Positions 11,206-22,247 of a stretch of 64,000 nucleotides of DNA are shown one piece after another. Each line of letters begins with the position of its first letter. The stretch's first letter is position 1. This stretch comes from Marvania coccoides (Eukaryota; Chlorophyta; Trebouxiophyceae; Chlorellales; Chlorellaceae), in NCBI GenBank assembly GCA_963854735.1, contig OY978097.1:2604001-2668000 (forward strand), read 5' to 3'. Below the pieces are notes generated by a model. That model was not told the DNA's origin. It saw only the letters and a list, made by a program, of their open reading frames with translations, and did not search any database. A program made the translations under genes and the position numbers.

Positions 11206-13872
11206 ATGTCTTCTGGCCCAACCGCAGCACCAGAGCTGGAGGCAGAGGCAGAAGATGGGACCCAAACGAGCTTTGGACAGGATGCGATGCTGAAAACCAA
11301 GGCAGAGGTAAGCCAAGCCCCAGTTGTACCACCTGTGACAATGTGATCTTGGGAGTAGCAGCGCGCTCTCCCTATCAGTCGGATATATAAACATAACTGT
11401 TAGGCTAAAACACCGTCTTGCTATGATTCTTACCCCCCCTCGCAGGAGATCTTTGGCCACTTTTACGACCTCAAGGACGCCTGGGCCACCCCTCGGTCGG
11501 TTGCTAGCTTCGCTTGGGACCTGTTCCAGGCCGCCTCGCCGGCGTTGCTCCCCCAAAACAGCAGTCCCGCTCTGCCATACTCCCTGCTCGTGTCTTGCAT
11601 CCACGTAATTCTCTCCAGCACCCCCGCCTCTGCCCGTTGCCTCCGCCGCTCCTTCTCAGACCCTGGCATGTTTCCCTTCCGCGCGGCGTCTGGCGCCGCA
11701 GATACCCTCGCATGCATCATCGGCATCGGTGGGGTGCCGCCTGCGGCCCAAGCAGAGGTGGTTCGGGCGCTGAGCAAGCTCATTCAAGCGCTAGACGCAT
11801 TTTTGGCGGAGCTGGTGGCCCCGGTGGGGCTGCATCCGGCCAGCGTTGACGAAGTTTTCGAGTGGGTTCCAGAGCAGGAGCGTCCCAACCCGCAATGCAG
11901 GCTTTTTCCAGGATTGGTGCAGTCGGACGGCAGCATCCACAGCGCGGCAGTGGCTGCTCTGTTGGCGTACAGGCAAGAAAAAGCGTTAGCAATGGCGGCA
12001 GCGGCAATAGCAGCAGCAATAGCAGGAGAGGCGGCGACGGCGAGAGAAGCAGCAGAGGCGGCGGCAGCGAGAGAAGCAGCAGAAACAACACCGCCGCCTC
12101 CGCAGCAGCAGCAGCGGCAGCAGCAACACCGGCTTCCGCCGCTCCCGCCGTTGCTGCAACGGCAGGCGTCACCTCTCATTGTTTCCACCTCGCCTTCTGC
12201 AGCATTTCGGACGGCGCCTGTAGCTCCAGCGAGTGTCGAGCGGCTACGTGCCGTAACGCCACAAGCAGCAAGAGGAGGCACCCCATCGACGAGCTACTCC
12301 CTCGGCTGGAGCATGTCGCCTGTCGATGCCCAGGAGACGGCTGGCTGGCTGCATGGCCTCACTGTTGAAGCTGGCGCAAACGCTGGCGCGGCAGCAAGTG
12401 CACTGCGAGGGGGCATCGTCTCCTCTGCAGCTGCCGACAGGGTGGACGAGCTGCTGGCGTCCTTGATGGACGCTGCATGGCCCAAAAACGCTGCAGCAGG
12501 GCCAGCGCACGCGCCCATGCAAACCGTCATCCCTGCCCTGTTTTATCGTTGTTACGCAGCGTTGCTAGCAACTGAGCGGGACGGTGGCGCGTCTGTCGCA
12601 GCCTGTGACGCTCTCGCAGCGTCCCAGCCGTTTTTCCGCGGGATTTTGGCGCTCAGTGTGGAGTGCGTTGCCGCCAGTGCCCTTGCAGCCGCAGCATGCT
12701 CCGCAGGCTTCCCCGCCTCTTTGGCGCGCCTCCGCCTCTGCGCCTTTGACCTCTCCAAGCTCATCGCCCCCTTTGTGCGGGCGGGAGCGGCGGTGGGGAT
12801 GCCCCGCGGCATAAAACGCCACTTTGTGCGCGTTGAGGAGGTCATCCTGGAGAGCCTGGCATGGCAAGACGGCAGCTCCCTGTACAGTGTGCTGCGCACC
12901 GCAACAGGGGCAGCGGCGGCGCCGTTGCCGCCGCCGCTCTGCATCAGCCGGGCGGCCCTGCAGCCCGGTGATGCCAGCCTCCTGCTGTCTGCGTTTGTGC
13001 GCAAGTGGCTCAAGGTGGTGGCCCTGCGGCTCACCCGGCTGGTGAAACGGCTGGACCTGGTGAACTGCGCCGCCTCCCCCTCTGCCATTCTTCACCAAGC
13101 GTTCACGGCTGCAAGATGCATCATTCTAGATGAAACCTGGCTGCTGTACGGCCGCCACATGGACCAGATCGTGCTGTGCACGTTGTACGGCGTGTGCAAG
13201 CTCAACCAGGCCGCCGAAGCCTCCTTCCGCAGCATCCTTGCGGCCTACAAGCTCGAGGTGCCGGCAGGTGGAGAAGACCGCATGCGCAGGGTCAGCATGG
13301 CCGGCCCACCTGCCGCTCTCACCGTCCCCACCGCAGCGGTAGCGCCGCCGCTACCCCCCAGCGGCATCGTCGACTTTTACAACGCGGTATTCCTGCCGGC
13401 AGTGGAGGCGGTGATGCGGGGAGTCGCCTCTGGTAGCATTCCGCTGGCCCCCATCCCTGCTGTGCCCATTGAGGGCGGCAGCGGCGTGTCTGGCGCCGCT
13501 GCCACGCCCGAGATCTCACCCTGGGTGCAGCGGCAGGCGGCGCTGCAGCCGGTGACCTCGGCCGACGCACTGCCAGCGCCAGCGTTTCCCCATGCTTTGA
13601 AGCTCTCCCCTGGAAACTGGCGGCTCAGCCCGCGGGGCATGCACCTCATGACCCCGCCTGCGCTCGATTCTGACGACATCGAGGCAGCGGTGACAGGGGC
13701 AGCGGCGGCGCGGGGCCAAAAACGCGGCGCCGCTGCTGCCGCTGCCGCCGCGGCAGAGGAGCACGACAAGAAGCGGCTGGCTGAAGGCCCGCGCTTTGCC
13801 TCTCCGGTGGAAGCCCTGCTGTCTGCCGCAGAAGCTGCTGCTGCTGCTGAGGAAGATGCCAGAGACCTTTGA
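11206..13872 (+). CDS. RBR: Retinoblastoma-related protein (RBR/MAT3 type)
   Basis: Two exons, 11206-11307 and 11446-13872, join in phase 0 and give 842 residues. A short N-terminal cyclin-like segment (about 35-110) is followed by a low-complexity Ala/Gln/Pro region. Pocket domain A covers roughly residues 290-470. Pocket domain B runs to ~700 and carries the conserved block around residue 605 (HMDQIVLCTLYGVCK), then IVDFYNAVFLPAV. The C-terminal tail has several SP/TP sites (for example SPGNWRLSPR and MTPPA) expected for CDK phosphorylation. Proteins of this family repress E2F-DP targets and gate the G1/S or size checkpoint in green algae. The start is the first in-frame ATG before a good donor; earlier exons are possible. 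GC-rich trinucleotide repeats encode the Ala runs. Confidence 0.88.
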
Positions 13873-14829
13873 GCGCCCACCGACTTCTAATCGACTTGAT
13901 TAACGCATCCTATAACCAATTCTCTCCTCTCATAAATAAAACTTGCCATAACACGCACTGCGGGTAGCACAAGTAGTACCGGTGATTTTTTTACTGACTT
14001 TTTTTGTATTATTTTATTACCTTTCTTCTTCTTCTTCTTCTTCTTCCTCTTCCTCTTCCTCTTCTTCAAAAAGAAGCCTTTTGAACCGCCTACTCTTTCA
14101 TTTGCTTGCTTGCTCCCAATCTCCGAACACAAAGAAAAGTGTTGGACCCTGGTTGCCTGATTTTGTTTCTTTACCCTCTGATAACTGGCTGTATGGTGAT
14201 CCTCTGATGAAATCTTGTTGAGGCCACTCTTCTTGTGCCTGCCTGATTTTTCGTTTCTCTGCTCAAAACAACCCATCTGGGATTTGTTTGAGAACGGCTT
14301 TATTAATTTTCTGCGGGTATTTCTCTCTCTTTCTTCTTTTTTCTTCGTATCCGCTTCTGAATCGCCGCGTCTTGCGGTGGGGTTGTTGCCACCCTTATTC
14401 CTCTCCTGTCGGGCTTCTTGCTAGCAGCTTGTGATCTGGGAAAATAAATCTATTCATATTTCCAACAATGAACACACGTGCTTGAATTATTGAATCGAAT
14501 ATACTAATAATCACTGGATTTGCATTAAAATGTAACCAATATTGACCTGTTCATCCTTCAAAATGAATACTTTATTCCACACAGATCGTTCTGCGCATTG
14601 AAGAACGTCAGGCAGTGCCGATGGCAGCAGTGGCCACCAAGAGCCAGATGCTCTGAAGATACTTCGAGCCAGTGCTTCTCTTTATTTGGCACATGGTCCG
14701 GCCGAGGATCCGCCGGAACAGCTCCGAAAAAGTTCAAAATTGTACAAGAAGAATATTTTTCGGTTCAAGCCGAATTTAAAGCATTATTAATTAAATATTA
14801 TTTCTCCGCGTAGTGGGCACCGGTCAGCG
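13873..14829. other. Spacer with a TTC/TCC microsatellite
   Basis: This is the 3' flank of the RB-related gene and 5' flank of the phosphatidylserine synthase gene. A pyrimidine microsatellite of TTC and TCC units occupies about 14023-14067. AATAAA-type signals occur just after the RB stop (13937-13943). The rest is AT-rich, and I see no gene. Confidence 0.6.
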
Positions 14830-16650
14830 ATGCCCCCGCGATCAACACGGCCGGGCTCCGGCAAAACAACAACAGCAACAACATCTGCTGAAGATTACGA
14901 CCCGGCAACGCGGTTTCTTTACGTGCCACACACCGTAACATTTCTATTCTTAGGTGTGCCCCTCAAATTTCCACCGGTTTGATCCCCGAAACTGATTTCT
15001 CCCCTTGGCTTCCTCACCACTCCTGCCTTCACCGCTTCTGCAGGCTTCCTTGCCTTGGCGTACTTCAGCCACCCTCTGACCCCCGCGCGCCGGCCAGATG
15101 ACCCCGTCGCAGCATCAGCCGCAGCGTATTCCAACTCAAAGGCGGGCATTTGGGCGTTGATTGTGGTGTTTTTGGGGTACTCGGTGGTGCAGGGGCCCTC
15201 CACCTGCATGGTGCGCCCCCACCCCGCGTTGTGGCGCCTGGTGCACGGCGTCATGGTGTGCTACCTGCTTTTTTGGGTGTACATGCTGTTTCAAACCGTC
15301 GACGATGCCAGGCAGTTTCTCAGAGTAAGGCCCCTGCCGTTGCCAAGAGAAAATCCACGCCTTTGTTAATTTTAAAGCTGATTGTCTCATTTTTAATTCA
15401 GACACGCATCAAATTATTGCATGATTACCTTTGTCTTCGAAAACTAATATGTTTGTCATTCATCCCTTCCCTTTCTACCTTGCAGCACATGTTTCCAGAG
15501 TTGGGCGTAGACCTGGGGGAGCGGCGCTACGGCGACGACTGCGCTCTGCTGCTGCCGGGCGGGCGCGTCAACTGGCCGGTCATCAAAGACACCGTGTTTG
15601 ACGAGTTTGTGGTGGCGCACACGCTGGGGTGGTGGGGCAAAGCGCTGATCATCCGTGACAGAACCATGCTGTGGGCCATCAGGTGAGAATTCTGATGATT
15701 GTTTGAGAAATTCTGCTGAAATTTCGAATTTAATTGGTTTATATCAAAAATAAAGCACTCCAGACATTTTTCCAGCTCCAACAAACTCGAATTACCGCCT
15801 AATTTCTCGCTCCTCACTTTTGACACCGAATTTCTTTCTTTCTTCCAGCATCCTGTTTGAGCTCATGGAGCTCACCTTTCAGCACCTGCTCCCCAACTTC
15901 AACGAGTGCTGGTGGGACTCGTGGATCCTGGACGTGGCCATCTGCAACGCCATAGGCATCGCCACCGGATTGTGGACCGTTAAATACTTCAGAAGCAAGC
16001 AGTACAACTGGGCAGGCATCAGCCAGCAGCGCGGCATCGTGGCGAAAGTCAGCCGGGGGTTGCAGCAGTTCACGCCCCACTCCTGGGACGATCGCAGCTG
16101 GCAGGCGATTTCTTCGCCAAAGCGCCTGGTGCAGTGCTTTTTCCCGGTGATTGTGATACTGCTGTTCGAAGTCAACCACTTCTTTTTAAAGTACGAGCTG
16201 TGGGTGCCGCCCACCAACCCCCTCAACACCATCAGGCTGTCCTTCCTCTTCCTCTTGGCACTGCCGGGCATCAAGGTCGGTTTTACTATTGTTCTTCCCC
16301 ATTGACAACGCCTCGAAATTTGAGGCATTTTCTTTCCTTTTCACTTTCTTTATTACGTACAGGAGTACTATGAGTTCATCGAGTCCGACGAGACCGATAT
16401 TTTCCGAAAGCTGGGCACCTTTGCGTGGCTGGGCGTTGCGATTGCGTTTGTGGAGACCCTGGCTGCCATCAAGTTTGGGCATGGGATGTTCCCGCAGCGC
16501 TGGCCCACTAAGGTGTTAGTTGCGTGGGGTCTGGCGGCTGCGGTGTTTGCTGCAGTGTTTGGAGCGTGGTGCGTGCGATTGTACTTCGGAGACTCGAAGA
16601 AGAGGAGGAGCCGCCGCAGCAATAGCAACGGTAGGAAGAAGGCGGCGTGA
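14830..16650 (+). CDS. PSS1: Phosphatidylserine synthase, base-exchange type
   Basis: Five exons (14830-14953, 15044-15324, 15486-15682, 15849-16275, 16363-16650) join in frame to 438 residues. Family blocks are clear: PHPALWRLVHGVMVCYLL, DEFVVAHTLGWWGKALIIRD and the near-invariant ELTFQHLLPNFNECWWDSW. Eight or more hydrophobic segments mark a multi-pass ER membrane protein, and the C-terminus is a basic KKRRSRRS tail. The enzyme swaps the head group of phosphatidylethanolamine or choline for L-serine, as in animal PSS1/2 and plant PSS1, rather than using CDP-diacylglycerol. The first exon is short and its ATG is the only good candidate before the donor at 14954. Confidence 0.9.
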
Positions 16651-17079
16651 AAAAGGGGAGGAAGGAAGGCGTGATTTGTTGTGTGCGTGACCAGTTTTTT
16701 TTTGTGACCCCCTATTTTTTGCTATATTGAAATATTTTTTTTATATAAAGGCAGCCTTCAGATTGGCTCACAGTCCTGATGGCAGAATGTAGCTATTCAA
16801 GAGTTTGAGTAGTTGGATGGCCAGCTGACTTCATTTTTTAATTCCAAGTCAGCTGGGCCCCTCGAATATTGCATATTTTAATTTAAAAAAATATCAGATT
16901 GTAGTCATCCGCACTATTCACGTTGTAGCTGCAAAACAAATAAAAACCAAGAATAAATTTATTGATCGTAACCAACATAGAAACTGTGCGTTCGTTTTAA
17001 ACTGATGCATACATGGTTGAATTAAGATCAATAAATATACCCAACTCGTGAAAATGCTGTAGGGCTGCATACATTTTGA
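16651..17079. other. AT-rich spacer
   Basis: This 429-base stretch lies between two + strand genes. It holds runs of T and AT-rich sequence and an imperfect palindromic segment around 16812-16855 (agctgact...agtcagctg). I see no gene. Confidence 0.5.
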
Positions 17080-18737
17080 ATGCAGCCACTCGCCCGACTT
17101 CACCCACCGCCGACTCCTTCTCCGCTCCCTCACGTGGCTTCTACAGCCCTCAATCCCGTACCACTTGGAACATCACTCTCTGGCCGCAAGCGCATCGTTG
17201 CTGTCAGCGATCTTCATACCGATTATGCCGCAAATTACGCTTGGTGCAAGGCAATCAGCAATAAGGAATATAGGTTAGCTTGCCGCTGTTGAGTCTCGGC
17301 CTTCCGATACAACGCCCTTCCAATTTTCAACTTTCTGAACTTTCTATTTATTTCTTCACCCTTCCCCAGACGAGATATTCTCATCGTTGCCGGCGACGTC
17401 TGCGATGGCCTGGAGCTGCTGGAGGACACCCTGGGGGTGCTCTCCCGCCGCTTCGGCAAAGTATTTTACTGCGTTGGGAACCATGAGCTGTGGGTGAGGA
17501 GCGCCGACCGGGCGAAAGATTCGTTGGAGAAATTCGGCGCTGTGATGGAAATTTGCGGCCGCCTGGGGGTCGGCACCGCCCCAGAGCGACTCAACAACGC
17601 GCTGTGGGTGGCTCCGATGCACAGCTGGCACCACAAGGTGTGAAAATAATTGCTAGTTTAGAAGGAGGAAGTTCTACGAGTTCTATTTTGAACTTGCGTT
17701 TTTTTCTTCTTCTTTTCTTTTTTGAAGGAATTTGATCAAGAGCAAGACATCCCTGGGGTGCCAGCAGCATCTGCATGGACAATCGCAGACTATGCTGCGT
17801 GTCGCTGGCCGGCAGACATCGCTGGCGGTGAGGAGCGAGGCGGAGAAGGGCTGGCCTGGTGGTTTGATGCCCTGAACGACGGTGCAGCACACGAACAGAT
17901 GCTAAAAACACGTGCGGAGACCGATGTGGTATCGTTTTCTCACTTTCTACCGCACCATAGCCTCCTCCCTGAGAAGCGCTTTCTATTTTATCCAAATTTG
18001 GTAAAAGCGTCGGGCAGCTTGCCCCTGGGAGAGAGACTCGCGGCGTTGAAGCCAGATATCCACGTGTTTGGGCACTCTCACTTTGCTTGGGACGCCACGT
18101 TGGAAGGCAAGTTCGGCATGGTTATGGTAAATACGAGTTTCTTTGCTGCTCTTTTAACTCTTTTTTTTTACGCCGCTCTGCAGGCACGAGATTCATCCAG
18201 GCTCCCTTGGCCTCCCCTGCCGAGAGAGAGCGCCGCCTGAGGACCCTCTGCTTCGATGCTGTGGTCGTAGCTAGCAACCCAGTTGCCGCGTGCTGGCTGC
18301 CGTTGGAAATTTATCGCTCCAACGACGCTGCCCCCTGCCAAGATGAGGCTTCGGCAGAGTCTGCATTGACAGCAGATGAAGCGCCATGCAGTATGAGTGA
18401 GGAAAAAAGCACCTGCCTGGCCCTTAACGACCCTTCATTGCCGCCAGGAGACCGAAATCTCACAGAGGCAGCAGCAGCCACCCACGGCATAAGGAAGGGA
18501 GTGCAGACCCTGGAAGATGAACCGCCGCGGTACAAATGTGCTGCACTGGCCCAGGGACAGGCCGAGAAGAGCTGGCAGGCGCTGCGGCACGGCGAAATGC
18601 CGCCCCCATTGGGTGCCCACTGGAGCGATTATTACGCCGAAAACGGACGGACGCCAGACGTCACGACGCTGGCGCCGTGGGTAGCGAAGCTGTACCACCG
18701 CCGGCAGAAAGAAAGCACACCTACTGCTAAAACTTGA
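17080..18737 (+). CDS. Calcineurin-like metallophosphoesterase
   Basis: Four exons: 17080-17273, 17370-17637, 17728-18136, 18184-18737, giving 474 residues. The metal-binding motifs are in order: VSDLHTD (D-x-H), GDVCD, GNHE, SHFLPH and FGHSH. The C-terminal continuation RFIQAPLASPAERERR fits the family block after the last motif. The third intron is the least certain: the good donor GTAAAT at 18127 breaks the frame, while a donor at 18137 (GTTTCT) keeps it. A Ser/Glu-rich stretch of ~150 residues extends the C-terminus. It is a predicted hydrolase of phosphomono- or diesters with an unknown substrate. Confidence 0.78.
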
Positions 18738-18879
18738 AGCGTTTATATCATGTTTTTACATAATGCCCACAAGAGCAAAAATTATAAAAAAATTGTAGGA
18801 GGTTAAAATCCTTTAGTTTTTGTTGCATTATCTCTATTTCAACATTTCCTTTTTTTTTTTAATAGTGGTAACAAATAAA

Positions 18880-19786
18880 TCAGAGCGCTTGCACCTCAGC
18901 GGGCTTCTTGCTGATGTTGGCGGTGATATCGATGGGCCGCTGCGCCTCGTGGGGATGGGCGGTGCCCTTGAAAACCTTGAGGTGGGTGTAGAGCGCGTTG
19001 CCGAGGCGTCCCTTGGGCAGCATCCCCTTGACGGCCTTCTCCACAATGCGCTCGGGGATGCGCACACGCAGGTCCCTCAGAGTCTCCAGCCGCCATCCTC
19101 CGGGCCTTCCAATGGTGTGCCTGAAGTAGGTCTTGTCGGTCTCCTTGCGGCCGGTGACCGCGACCTTGTCCGCGTTGATGATGATCACGAAAGATCCCAT
19201 GTCCACCGAGGGGGTGTACCCGGCGCTGTTCTTGCCTCGGATGGTGTTGGCAGCCAGAGTGGCCAACCGTCCCAGCGTCTGTCCCTCCGCATCGATCACA
19301 TACCACCGCTTGTGCACTGCCGCTGCGTCCGAGCCGGTGGGGTAGTAGGTGTCGTTCCACAGGTCAGGGCCCATGCTCTTTGGTGCCGCAACTGCAAGAA
19401 GGGGGGTACGGACGTGAGCAGGCGCGGGTACCACCGGCAATTGGGCTTGTCTGGGGCTGGCTTGTAAGCCCACATGTTCCATAAATGTTTGCAAAAAATT
19501 GCTGGGGGGCGCTCTGCGCGCTGCGCTGCCTGCACGGGTCGCTCGCATCCTCACCTGCGCACACAGTCGACGCCTCCCGCCGGGCCTCCGCCTTCTGCAC
19601 CTTGACAGCGGGGAGCCTCTGGCCCACGAAAAAGGATGCCTTGTTCTGCAAATACCATCAATGGGGGCGATTAAATTTTGGGGACGCGCACGCCTTAATT
19701 CCAAGCACCGGATACGCCTCGCTTACCACATTGCCGCGGCTGCACTGCGGCTGGGCCAGGCTGCCGGCCATGTTCAGAGACGCCAT
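18880..19786 (-). CDS. RPL13: Organellar (probably plastid) ribosomal protein uL13
   Basis: Exons 19786-19727, 19645-19555 and 19391-18880 join to 220 residues. The mature part has uL13 blocks: [41 protein letters not shown] and [11 protein letters not shown]. About 70 residues precede it, rich in Ala, Ser, Arg and Lys with few acids, as expected of an organelle targeting sequence; bacterial uL13 lacks this. The bacterial-type core makes it an organellar, not cytosolic, 50S protein; plastid is favoured over mitochondrion but not proven. It is divergent from the uS15 gene, 310 bases away. Confidence 0.9.
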
Positions 19787-20096
19787 TATTTTTTCCACAA
19801 TGCAGCCTCTCCGCAACGCTGTGCTATCTCTGCAAAAATGTGATACCGAACGCGGAAAAAGCAGGGAAATTGGTGGAAAAAACAACTTTGGCGGGTCGAG
19901 ATAGAGCGGCTGCGCGCTGCAAAAGACCTCAAACGCCTCAAAACCTGGCGCATTCCGCTCTCTGCACCGCTCAAATTCATTCACAAATCCCACTCTATAA
20001 CATCAAATAGCCAGCGGGCGCTTTGGCTGCCGAGCACCCACACCACATTTTTTGTTTGGCTTGCTTTAAAGTTTTAGACAGCCAAATTTTATCACA
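19787..20096. promoter_or_regulatory. Shared 310-base divergent promoter of uL13 and uS15
   Basis: The two organellar ribosomal protein genes are divergent with only 310 bases between their start codons, so both 5' UTRs and promoters must fit here. The sequence is of mixed composition. I recognise no specific factor site. Confidence 0.5.
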
Positions 20097-20724
20097 ATGG
20101 CGGGACTCCTTGGACTTCAGACACGTCCTGGTGCGTTTACACACGCATCGACACTGCGGAACGGGGGGATGGCTGCACTGCGGAACCGAGGGGGTGGCTG
20201 CTCTCTTTTCATGTTCACATTTCAGGCGTCCTCACTCGGCTTCATCCCAATTCAATGCAGGTTTCCTCCAAGGAACGACTATTGCTGTGCGGCAGACGGC
20301 GGCACGGCCTGCGGCGGCTCCTCTGGTCATCAGGCAAGGCCTTTTTTCCCTCATCTTTTTGTAGCTGAGCCTGGGCCCTTTTTCCCTCGTCTCAACGCCC
20401 AATCTAACTCGATGCCCCTTCAACCATCCCTGCAGCGCAAAGTACCGCGGCAAGGGCACCGACCTCAGCAAGGTCGACGCCTTCAAGAAGAGCGGCACCG
20501 ACAGCGGCTCCTCCGAGGTGCAGATCGCCCGCCTCTCCGCCCGTGTGCTGCAGCTCACCGCCCACCTGCAGAAGCACACCAAGGACTTCAGCACCCGCCG
20601 CGGCCTGATGGCCATCCTCTCCCAGCGCAAGCAGCTGATGCTGTACGTGCAGCGCACCGACAGGCCTGCCTACGAGCGCATCTGCTCGGAGCTCAACATC
20701 CGCCCGCTCAAGAACGAGTTGTAA
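20097..20724 (+). CDS. RPS15: Organellar (probably plastid) ribosomal protein uS15
   Basis: Exons 20097-20134, 20226-20333 and 20436-20724 encode 144 residues. The C-terminal ~90 residues are uS15: GTDSGSSEVQIARLSARV, the LTAHLQKHTKDFSTRRGL helix and the RKQLMLYVQRTD block. The first ~50 residues are Ala/Arg/Ser/Thr-rich without acids, consistent with a transit peptide. The second intron must start with GC (CAG|GCAAGG) because no nearby GT donor keeps the frame. In many plants rps15 is plastid-encoded; here it would be a nuclear copy. A mitochondrial destination is the alternative. Confidence 0.85.
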
Positions 20725-20941
20725 ATGCTGTACTGCTGATGCAATAGATTTATTCTACAAATTCATATACACAATGATAGGCCGACGCTACCGTTCCCCA
20801 CACAACAAAGAATATACTAAAATTTGACAACAGTGTTTTTCTTTTCAATGTAAACCATCATCTGGAATACAGTTGGCCTTCTTTAGTTGGCCTTCTTTGC
20901 GTAGTACATTTCATTCACAGTCAACTTAAATTTATACACCA

Positions 20942-21683
20942 TTACTGAGGAGACTTCAGGCAGGTGTCGTTGCGATCCACTGCTCGCCTCAGGGCTTCGT
21001 CTTCCGCCCGCATGCGCTCCAGCCAGTCCATTCCAGGGGTGGGGAGCAGCCCTGGGGCAGAGGGAAGCACGGGGTTGGGGCCGGCAGCCGCCACAGCAAT
21101 GGCGGATGCAACTGCAGCGTCCGTGGCCTCAATGGCTGCACGCACGCCCGCGTCATCAGCTGGGGCAGCAGCCTGTAGCAGGGAGAAAACAGGGAGTTTG
21201 TAATGAGCACAAACAAAGATTAAAATCGACATTATTTTGTAAAAAGGGGGCGGTTACATCCATGCAGCAGGCATAGGATAATTTGTAAAGGTTCTCCCAC
21301 CGAGTACGTCTCGAAAGTGTCGTGGGAGCCAAACGCGGCAGCGTCTTCGTACACCATCTCGTTCAAGTCCTGCATAGGTTCGCAAGAGAGTGAGGGGTGT
21401 TAAGTACGAAATAAAAAAAAACGGGGAAGAGCGAGGGAACCAAGCACCGTTGCCAACCCACCTTGTCTGCGGGGGTGTGCATTGCCAGAGCGGCATTAAA
21501 CTGTCGCTGCGTCTCCAGCAGCGCTTTCCGAGCCACCTCGTCCTGAGCCAGGAGCGGGTTGGGCATCATTTTTTTCCCACCCACAACAGTGACGCCGTTG
21601 CTGCCCCCCTCAGCACGCCTTCCTTGGAATGGAATCAAAACGGCGGGGGTGCCATCAGGGTTGGTGGCTGCCACAGCGGACAT
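20942..21683 (-). CDS. Small conserved-looking protein of unknown function
   Basis: Exons 21683-21462, 21369-21301 and 21172-20942 join in phase 0 to 173 residues. The N-terminal part contains a Gly-rich stretch then MPNPLLAQDEVARKALLETQ, predicted helical. The middle exon is acidic (DLNEMVYEDAAAFGSHDTF). The C-terminal part is Ala-rich and ends with a charged helix (MDWLERMRAEDEALRRAVD). There is no signal peptide or membrane segment. I do not recognise the family. Three clean phase 0 introns with GC-rich exons argue that it is real. Confidence 0.6.
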
Positions 21684-22247
21684 TGTGTAGTCTCAAAAGA
21701 AGAAGAAATATATATATACGTTTTTTTTGTTTTTTTTGTAAGGCCGACGCGTTAGCTGGAACACAGTCTTGCGGGCACTGGTTTATGCAGAATAATCCGG
21801 TGGTCGATCAATATGCGTGGCCAGGGTAGGTGCTTCGTTTTTTTTTTTTTTTTTTTTTTTTTTGAATCTACGACAAACAAAAAATAAAATAAAAATCTAT
21901 GTCAAACACTGAGCTGTGGGTTCTCGCAGCACTGGAGCTGTGGCAATTATGTGCTGTATCCCTTATTATTTCTTACAAACAAACCCATCTACCGGCAAAA
22001 AAGCACACCGCCCTGAACTCGCTTCTTTCTTTGGGGACAAAATCCAAAAGATTAAGGCAATCGATCTTATAATTTCTGGCTGCTGCATGGCCTGGTTGCC
22101 TTTTTTCTCTATCGAGAGGAGTTAGGGAAAAAAAGCCGCCCCCTGCTGCATGTCAGAGAGCCAGCAGCGTGTGATTTTGGACTTATCCTCGTCTCGAAAA
22201 TTGACGACAGAGGGAAGCTTGGGAGCCGATTTACGTAGGCAGTGCAA
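21684..22247. promoter_or_regulatory. Divergent spacer with a 26-base T tract
   Basis: This lies between two divergent genes. It contains a homopolymer of 26 T at 21838-21863 and otherwise AT-rich DNA. The region probably holds both promoters. I see no gene. Confidence 0.45.
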
